Below are positions 56,905 through 64,000 of a DNA stretch of 64,000 nucleotides, one piece after another. Position 1 is the first letter of the stretch, and each line of letters opens with the position of its first letter. A program made the translations under genes and the position numbers. Origin of the DNA: Hsuehochloa calcarea (taxonomy: Eukaryota > Streptophyta > Magnoliopsida > Poales > Poaceae). Under the pieces are notes generated by a model. The model worked only from the letters and a program-made list of their open reading frames with translations. It had not been told where the DNA came from and did not search any database. The stretch is from the NCBI GenBank assembly GCA_036346395.1, contig CM070596.1, positions 20,064,177 through 20,128,176 on the forward strand, in the 5' to 3' direction.

Positions 56905-57305
56905 AAGAGTATAGAATTCTTTATCATAAACATAATAATTCTATTAAGCACCACAAAGTTTCTCGCTAAAGTATGCTACGAGTTTGCAATCTTGCATCAA
57001 CACACCACCAATACCTATTCCACTAGCATCACATTCAATCTCAAAAGTTCTAGTGAAATCAGGTATAACAAGCAATGGTGCTTTAGTCAAACACTTCTTT
57101 AGTTCAGCAAATGCTTTATCTTGTGATGCTTCCCATTCAAAAGGAACTCTTTTTTAGTTAATTCATTTAATGGGGCAGCAATGGTGCTGAAATCTTTCAC
57201 AAAATGACGACAAAACCAGCAAGCCCATGTAAGCTACAAATTTGACTAACATTAACAGGAGTTGGCCAATCACGTATAGTGTCAATCTTAGAAGATTCAT
57301 CTAAC

Positions 57306-58162
57306 TCAATTCCATGAGCTGAAACAACATAGCCTAAAACACCACCTCGCTAGTGTAAAAGTACACTTCTCAAGATTTGAAAACAACTTTTCAGTTCTAA
57401 GCACTTCTAGCACTTGTCTAATGTGTTCAACATGATCAACTAAGGTGCGGCTATATATCAAAATATCATCAAAATAGACTACCATGAATTTTCCAATGAA
57501 AGTTCTCAAACATGGTTCATTAAACACATGAATGTACTAGGAGCATTAGATAAACCAAAAGGCATCACTAACCATTCATACAATATAAATTTTGTTTTAA
57601 AGGTTATTTTCCACTCATCACCATGTTTCATTCTAATTTGATGATATCTACTATGCAAATCAATCTTAGAAAAAATAGTAGAGCCACTCAATTCATCAAG
57701 TATATCATCTAACATAGGAATATGATGACGATAACAAATGGTAGTATTATTGATAGCTCTACAATCTACACACATCCTCCATGTACCATCTTTCTTAGGA
57801 ACAAGAATATCAGGAACGATACAAGGACTAAGACTTTCGCGTATATACCCCTTTTCCAAAAGCGCTTGCACTTGTCGCTGAATTTCTTTTGTCTCCTCCG
57901 GGTTTGTGCGTTAAGGCATCCTGTTGGGAAGAGGGGCTCCCGGTACCAAGTTAATTTGATGTTCAATGCCTCTAATGGGTGGGAGACCAGCGGGCACCTC
58001 GTCCGGAAAGACGTCCTCAGAAGCCTGCAAAACATGAGAAACAACACTAGGAAGAGATGTTAAGTCATTAGTAGAAAGCAATACATCTTTGTACAGCAAT
58101 ACAAAGTGCATCAAAGTGGGATTATCTCTCATCTCTCTCAAATAAGATTTGGTGGCTACCAT
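57306..58162 (-). pseudogene. gypsy reverse transcriptase (minus strand)
   Basis: PSVVSHVLQASEDVFPDEVP and AGLPPIRGIEHQINLVPGAP (57911-58162) lead into RT. ALLEKGYIRESLSPCIVPDI, KIDLHSRYHQIRMKHGDEWK and LVMPFGLSNAPSTF are followed, after a frame change, by VVYFDDILIYSRTLVDHVEH (YFDD at 57465-57476). The catalytic Asp pair is intact, but two frameshifts (about 57520, 57900) break the protein. Confidence 0.88.
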
Positions 58163-58216
58163 GACTAACTTTTGCCCTCATTGTTTCTTTTCCCACTCGG
58201 TTTTGGCTTGTGGCTC

Positions 58217-58550
58217 TCACTCACCTTTTGTGGAATCACACTCTTTTGCTCTCCCCCTCTCTACTTGTGCCTTTATCTTTTGCATATTATCATTTACAAT
58301 TTGAGGAGTTAATGGTTGAATCACTACTTCCTTGTTGTTCCACATGAACTTGTATTGATTGGTTCTACCATCATGAATCACGGCGCGATCATATTGCCAT
58401 GGCCTTCCTAGCAGCAAGTGACATACATTCATGAACACCACATCACATTCCACAGTGTGTGATAAGTGCCAATCTCAAACTCAACATCCACGGTGTATCC
58501 AACACCCATTGACCCATGCTCATGCAACCAATGGATCTGATATGGTTGTA
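58217..58550 (-). pseudogene. gypsy protease region (minus strand)
   Basis: GSMGVGYTVDVEFEIGTYH (with a frame change near 58460), then CDVVFMNVCHLLLGRPWQYD and RAVIHDGRTNQYKFMWNNKE, match the C-terminal half of the retroviral-type protease of gypsy elements. The catalytic DTGA part lies further upstream and has been cut off by the insertion at 58557. Confidence 0.75.
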
Positions 58551-58556
58551 GATGCT

Positions 58557-59306
58557 TGACGAGGATCTAATAATCCTCATTTTTATCTTTTATCTATAAT
58601 TCTTATTATGGGTAAATATGATGTCACATAGTCCCCAGAGGTACCCCTTATCTAAAAGGGAGAAGCCCAATAAGTGGTTGTGAGTTCTTCTACAATCACC
58701 CCCACAGTTGTAAGTCTTGCTACGACTATATCATGGTCGTAAGTCCTTCTACGACCACTACATAGTCGTAAGTCCTTCTACGACTGCTACCTGGTCGTAA
58801 GTTCTTCTACGACCAGGTAAACTACGACCACCTTATAATCAAACCTACAGGCGAGTGGGTCCAATTGATTAAGGAATCCGAACGGTCTTGCACGCACTAT
58901 TATTCCGCTTATTAATGGTGCGTAATTACCCCATTATCTCTGGAAGATAATTGCCGACGGCGTGAAGAAGTCGAGGCGGTGAATTATCGCCATCATGCGC
59001 GATTCATGGATTAATCAGCGCATCTCCGCAGAGCAAAACGGCTACTTCTTCACGACTATATAAGGGCATTGATCGAGAGATAAGGGGCGTGAATAAGAGC
59101 CACCAAGTAGGAACACAAGTGCTATTCTCGTAATAGTCTTAGTCTTTTACTTGATCATCAAGAATACCATACACACGGGATTAGGGTTATTATTCTCTCG
59201 GAGAAGGCTGAACTCGCCTAAACATCCCGTGTCAATCCACTCTGCGTGATCTTATCTCTAGGAGACCCCAATCAAACAATCTTTACGTAAGATCGGTTCT
59301 AATACA
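58557..59306 (+). repeat. 5' LTR of gypsy element 2
   Basis: The probable start is TGACGAGGATCTAATAATCC, by comparison with element 1; the probable end is TAATACA before CCGGCGGC and the PBS. A TATA-like TATATAAGGG lies at about 59056-59065. A palindromic GTCGTAAG/CTACGAC array sits at 58715-58830. Both edges could be off by a few bases. Confidence 0.7.
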
Positions 59307-59314
59307 CCGGCGGC

Positions 59315-59332
59315 TGGCGCCGTCCGTGGGGA
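59315..59332 (+). other. Primer-binding site, gypsy element 2
   Basis: TGGCGCCGTCCGTGGGGA is the same 18-mer as at 7890. Its first nine bases fit tRNA-Asp. Confidence 0.8.
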
Positions 59333-59393
59333 TCTTCGGTAATCTCTTGTCAACATACTCTCTTTTTCCAATCTCATGCAATCATGGCGGGAG

Positions 59394-61700
59394 AATGGAA
59401 CGAGGAGAACGGGTTTGACTTGGCAGACACGCAGACGTCGACATGGATGCGGTTTCGACTATGAACCGAGTGATGCATCCACGATGGTGATGTTGCCTTC
59501 GGAGATTATTCTCCAGAAACCATCCCATTAATAGAGTTGAGGAGGATCCTTATCCCCACAACAATACGTCCAACAGAGGAGCCATTTCCCTCAAAGGACA
59601 AGGGTCAATCCGACCAGGACCGCCCCCAGGAGGACTCACAACGCGACGAGAGTTTTTTCTCCAAGTGTTCAAGTCCCCTTAAGACGGTCCGACTTGGTAA
59701 GTCAAGTTCTGGGAGCCACCATCCCAGGACTCCACCAAAGATCTAGTGATTCTCTCTCGTGGTAACTCCAGAGAGGTGGGATCAAGCATGCTTTTCCTGC
59801 AAATTCGACCGTCTCCCCGCAGATCTCATTTGCGAACGGAGACAGTTATAACCCGGAGTTCCCCTACCTGGAAGGGATTACTCCAAGTCGCCAGATGGTG
59901 TCCCTCGAGCACTCCTCAAGCGGGGAGGCCTCGAGCGCAAGTGAGAATCATCAACGGGAGGTCTTCGTCCTTCCCCCAAATCAGGGTCAGCCTCATGGAG
60001 GCCGAGATAAGAACACTCCCCGAAGATCACACACTGCGCCCCCTCGTGGTAATGGCAAGGGCACCACCGTTGGCAGAGAGGACCAACACTCTGATGAACG
60101 CGAGGGAAATCCTCGACATTCTCGCACTCCACTAAGAAGGCCTCAAAGACCTGATGAGGAGGATTTTGATGTCGTCAGAAGAAAGAAAATTGCAGTCCAG
60201 AAGAACTTGCCTGGGCGCATTCAACATCAGTCGGAGGAGGTACAAGAACTCCAGAACATCAACGACTTGCTCGAGAATCCCAGCCAAGAGCTTGCTCGAA
60301 CGCCAGGGTACGATCTCTTTGCTGAAGAGATTACGCAAAGACTTCGAATCGTGATGACAAGATCGAGGTACCTCATCGACAACACTCAGGTAGTCGTAGC
60401 AATACGACTTCCTCACTACGATCAATCGAATATTTTCACGAGGAATCGACACGGCCATAAGTCGAATCGATTCCCTATTCGAGAAATACCTTCGATCACC
60501 AAGATCAAGAAGCCCTCAAGAGGTGATCATTCACCACTTCGACAAAGAAATTCATAACGAGTGGAATACGAGGAGTATTCTCCTCGTAGAACTGAGGCCT
60601 ACTACGAGCAGTCACTGTGCAGGGTATCGTCGATACGATCACTGGTGACATTAACCCTTCTTTTCTACAAAGAAGGCGTCAAGAAGTGATTACCGGATGT
60701 CCGCATTTTCGCCGACCTTCGAGCGATTCACGCCACCTCATTTTCGACTAAATGAACATGGAGAAATTTGATGGATCTCAAAATCCCATCGAATTTCTTC
60801 AGATCTATACAACAATTGTCCGAGCAAGCAGGAGGAGGAGAGCATGTAATGGCGAATTACCTTCCGATCAGGTTTCGAAGGATCCGCCGATCGTGGTTAT
60901 TAAACCAACCACTCGAGTCGATCTACTCTTGGCAACACCTCGTGATCTTCTACAGCGAATTTCCAAGGCACATACAACCGCCCGAAAAGAAGACGACTTG
61001 CACCGGATAAAAATGAACAACAACGAGACTTTGCGTCAATTCATCAAACGCTTTAGTCGTTCGTAACTCAATTCCGAAATTTCGATTCCTCTGTGATCGT
61101 GGCTTTTAAGCAAGGAGTCCGCAGAGAAGAATAACGGAGGACATTGCTCAATCCTCCCAACATCGCTGTTCGAACTCTTCGAGATGGCCGATCGATATGC
61201 AATCGCTTCGAGGCAATCGAGTGGAACAACACTATCGATCGAGAAACATATACTCCTCGAGAGCCGGTGAAGTTGGTAAGGATAAAAAGCAAAAAGTCCA
61301 AGAAGAAAATAAAAATCAAAACCACAAGCCGCTGGTTCCAAGGAGGTTACGCCGTGAAAGATGGAGAGCCCCAAACCACCAAGTCGCACTCGATCAAGGC
61401 AAAGGTAAGCATACGATCGTAGGAACGACAAACCAAGGTGGTGTCCTTTTCATAAAAGGAAGGACATGACCAGAATCGCCGAAGTTTTCCAAAGAAAGCT
61501 CGAGGACTACTACAACGGCAAGCACCACTCCCTACTCTCGAAAGGTGTAGGACATACGAGTGGCCAAAAGTCGCGGATGATGAGGAGATGCCATTCCAAG
61601 ATCCACAACATACCGTTGAGCACATCTACGGAGGATCATCGAGATACGACTCCAAACGACAACTTAAAGTCACGGACGAGAGGTAAATTCTCTACATACT
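59394..61700 (+). pseudogene. gypsy gag, element 2
   Basis: The start MAGEWNEENGFDLADTQTST at 59394 parallels MAGTWDEENWFDLDD of element 1. The conserved capsid part is at 60752-61066: MEKFDGSQNPIEFLQIYTT, NNNETLRQFIKRFSRS. A lysine-rich stretch follows at about 61270-61320. Frames change at 59460, 59745, 60560 and later, so no Gag is made. Confidence 0.8.
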
Positions 61701-61799
61701 CCTCTCACAATAAATTACCAAGTGGTCGGAAGTTACCATCTCTTTTGAGAAGGATGACCGCCCGATCACTACGAGTCGATCAGTCGATATCCGATTGTG

Positions 61800-62200
61800 G
61801 AATGAACCCACCATCAACAACCGTCGGGTCAATCGAGTGTTGGTTGATGGTGGCGATTCTTTGAACATATTATTTACTAATGCCCCGGACGAGATGCAAG
61901 TACCGGGACAAAGGTAAGGCGAGACGATACTCCTTTCATGGAATTGTACCGGTCTTCACCAAACCTATTGGCCAAGTTTTCTTCCTTTAACATTTGGCTC
62001 ACCAAGTAATTTCGTGACGTAGAAAGTCTCCTTTGATGTGGTCGATTTCGACGGCATATAATGCCATACTCGGACGACCAACTTTGGCAAAATTCTTAAT
62101 GGCTACTCATTACGTATCAATGTCTTAAGATGCCAGTCCCAAAGGAGTGATCACCATTCAATTGTGACAAAAGATGGCGATAGTCATGACCGCCGATCCT
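61800..62200 (+). pseudogene. gypsy protease, element 2
   Basis: VNRVLVDGGDSLNILFTNAP (about 61835-61890) is the protease active-site region in the same form as in element 1 (D-G-G). The flap and GRP segments follow in other frames near 62060-62130. Confidence 0.7.
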
Positions 62201-62519
62201 CGAGATGGTTGGTCAAATACCAACTCGAGATGAAAGTCACGACTTCGACTAGCAAGTCGAAGCCTAAAGTCGCACCAAAGCCGAACGACCAAGTCAAAGA
62301 GGTTCCTCCGACGCAGAAGAACCTCAAGACTGCTCGTGACGGGAGACTTCCGACCCCAAATAGGAAGACGCCCTCATTACCTTCCTCCGAGCTAACGCAG
62401 ATGTCTTTGCGTGGCAAGCATCCGACATGCCCGAGTCCCTGTGGAGGTGATCGAGCATGTGCTAGCTTTACTACCGATAAAGTACCAGAAACAAAAATTA
62501 CGGAGATTTGCCCCGATCG

Positions 62520-63190
62520 ACGAGATGCTATTAAATCGAGTTGATAAGCTACTTAAAGGTGCTTTATAAGAGAAGTCAACCACCCAGTGGTTGGCTAACC
62601 TCAGAATGGTCAAAAAGTCAAACGGCAAATGGCGATGTGCGTGGACTTTACCGATCTTAATAAAGCTTGTCCAAAAGATGATTTCCCTTTACCTCAGATC
62701 GATCGGTGGTTGATTCAACTGCAGTTGTGAGATATTAAGTTTTTAGATGCATATTCGATACCACCGGATCAATATGTGTTTAAACGATGAAGAAAAGACC
62801 GCATTCATTACTCCATTTGGTACCTTTTGCTATGTCAAAATGCCATTTGGTCTAAAGAATGCCTGCTTCTTTTCAACGCCTAATGCAATCGACTTTTTCA
62901 TCTCAATTAGGCCGAATTTGGAAGCCTATGTTGATGATCTAGTCGTAAAAAGCATTAAGAGACTTAATCATATCACCGACCTACAAGAAACATTCGACAA
63001 CCTCGTAAAGCACCGCTTAAAACTCAATCCGAGAAGTGTGTGTTTGGAATTTCTTCAGAAAATTGCTTGGATTCCTAGTATCCGAACGAGGAATCAAGCA
63101 AATCTGAAAAATAAAAGCCATCCTCCGATCGCCCTCCAAACACAAAAAGGAAGTCCAAAACTCACTTTGGGTGCATGGCGGCTTTAAGTC
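62520..63190 (+). pseudogene. gypsy reverse transcriptase, element 2
   Basis: VDFTDLNKACPKDDFPLPQI (about 62640), then KTAFITPFGTFCYVKMPFGL, and LEAYVDDLVVKSIKRLNH (YVDD near 62925) are RT fingers and palm. The catalytic motif missing from element 1 is present here. Short deletions near 62710 and 62860 shift frame. Confidence 0.85.
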
Positions 63191-63339
63191 GTTTCATCGC
63201 ACGACTAGGAGAAAAGGACTACCTTTCTTTAAACTTCTCAGAGACATGAAGGTTTTGAGTGGTCGAACGAGGCAAACGCCGCTTTGAGGATGTCAAGAGG
63301 TATCTTTCGAGTGCTCTGCTCGTTTCTCCAAAGCCGTAA

Positions 63340-64000
63340 GAGACGCTCTTAATTTACCTAGTCGCCACGCCACAGGCAAAGAAGCGCAGATTAGTCGAGA
63401 ACGTGAAAACGCATAACGACCGGTTTACTACGTCGAAGTTTTACACGGGCCTAAGGAGCGTTACCTCAGTCCAAAACTTCTATATGCCCTCCTCATGTCT
63501 TCGAGGAAATCATGCATTATTTTCAGCGCACAAAATAGTCAGGTCGCCTCGAGTTTCCTTTGGGAGCAATCCTCCATAATAAGGAAACAATGGACGCATG
63601 GCAAAATGGTCACCGAACTTGGGAGTTCGACCTCCATTTCGTGTCCCGAACGGCCATAAAATCCCGTGATCTTGGCGGACTTTGTCGCCGAATGGACAAA
63701 TCTCGAACTGCTCAGATCCCCAAGACGATTCCCACGACCAGTGGATGATGTACTTTGACGGGTCACTTACTTTAAGTGGCTCGGGGGCTGGGGTGGTCCT
63801 GGTATCTCCTACCGGAGAAACCTTAAAGTATGCCATACAATTAAACTTTCAGGCTACTAACAATGTAGCAGAGTACGAAGGTTTGCTAGCTGGCATACGA
63901 GCTGCGAAAGCACTCTCAATTCGGCGACTACTCGTGAGAGGAGACTCTCAACTAGTCGTGAATCAAATCGGGAAAGAGTACCAGTGCTCTAACTCAACAA
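63340..64000 (+). pseudogene. gypsy RNase H regions, element 2, truncated
   Basis: Degenerate first RNase H motifs (for example VEVLHGPKERY-like, about 63430-63480, and FDLHFVSRTAIKS near 63630) are followed by a better preserved second RNase H: GSGAGVVLVSPTGETLKYAI, NNVAEYEGLLAGIRAAKALS and LVRGDSQLVVNQIGKEYQC. The window ends inside this domain; integrase must lie beyond. Confidence 0.8.

Larger units (their letters stand above)
51415..58556 (-). mobile_element. Minus-strand Ty3/gypsy element, split
   Basis: Pol domains read on the minus strand in gypsy order: protease (58217-58550), RT (57306-58162), RNase H (56686-56904), integrase (51497-52764). A 3.7-kb insertion at 52765-56458 splits it just before the integrase zinc-binding part. 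Joining the flanks restores the coding segment without loss. Its gag end is cut off by gypsy element 2 at 58557. Stops are frequent. Confidence 0.85.
58557..64000 (+). mobile_element. Ty3/gypsy element 2, Tat-like, cut by window end
   Basis: A second Tat-like element has its 5' LTR at 58557-59306, a PBS identical to that of gypsy element 1, then gag, protease, RT and RNase H up to the window edge. It is inserted into the minus-strand gypsy protease region. It retains the RT active site that element 1 has lost. Its reading frames also carry many small deletions. Confidence 0.88.

Overview
The window looks like repeat-rich chromosomal DNA of a flowering plant, almost certainly a grass (Poaceae). 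It has spliced plant genes with GC-rich coding exons, a Tourist-like MITE, Mutator-like elements (MULEs) with long terminal inverted repeats, and layered Ty3/gypsy and Ty1/copia retrotransposons typical of grasses. The species cannot be fixed from sequence alone. No rRNA, tRNA, CRISPR or bacterial feature is visible.

Only three ordinary host genes are recognisable. At 1-1253 (+) lies the 3' part of a DYW-class pentatricopeptide-repeat (PPR) gene, broken by a 43-bp tandem duplication and a second frameshift. At 3510-4566 (+) are two exons of a RanBP2-type zinc-finger, arginine/serine/glycine-rich protein gene. At 34626-35234 (-) is an intact single-exon RING-H2 E3 ligase of the BRH1/RHA type with its own TATA box. 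A hAT-like MITE with an 8-bp target-site duplication (TSD) lies between the first two.

5.3-24.5 kb is one very large MULE. Its ends are matching terminal inverted repeats (TIRs) at 5291-5410 and 24341-24464. It carries three genes: a plant mobile domain (PMD) gene (+), a small zinc-finger/coiled-coil gene (+), and a MURA transposase (-) that meets them tail to tail. An 11.2-kb Ty3/gypsy element (7127-18319) is inserted inside the PMD gene. That element has nearly identical LTRs but a badly decayed pol with the reverse-transcriptase active site deleted, plus a spliced coiled-coil gene on the antisense strand.

24.9-29.0 kb is a second MULE with TIRs of about 650 bp, containing gene-fragment-like exons and a 0.53-kb foldback. 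29-34.3 kb is debris: an LTR-like block, minisatellites, a Tourist-like MITE and local tandem duplications.

36.4-49.1 kb is a copia element with a perfect 5-bp TSD (AAATA). Its 5' LTR is interrupted by a 3.6-kb gypsy solo LTR with its own TSD (ATTGT). Its gag is interrupted by an Angela/BARE/RIRE1-like LTR that itself contains another LTR of the same family. The copia primer-binding site is complementary to the anticodon arm of tRNA-Ile(IAU) rather than to a tRNA 3' end.

49.2-50.7 kb is a Pack-MULE that has captured part of a tonoplast monosaccharide-transporter-like gene. 50.8-58.6 kb is a minus-strand Ty3/gypsy element split by a 3.7-kb chimeric LTR insertion at 52765-56458. It is cut at its upstream end by a second Tat-like gypsy element (58557 to the window end), a relative of the one at 7-18 kb.

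Almost every transposon gene here is disabled by stops or frameshifts. The order of nesting can be read directly: MULE, then gypsy into its PMD gene; copia, then solo LTR into its LTR; minus-strand gypsy, then two later insertions.
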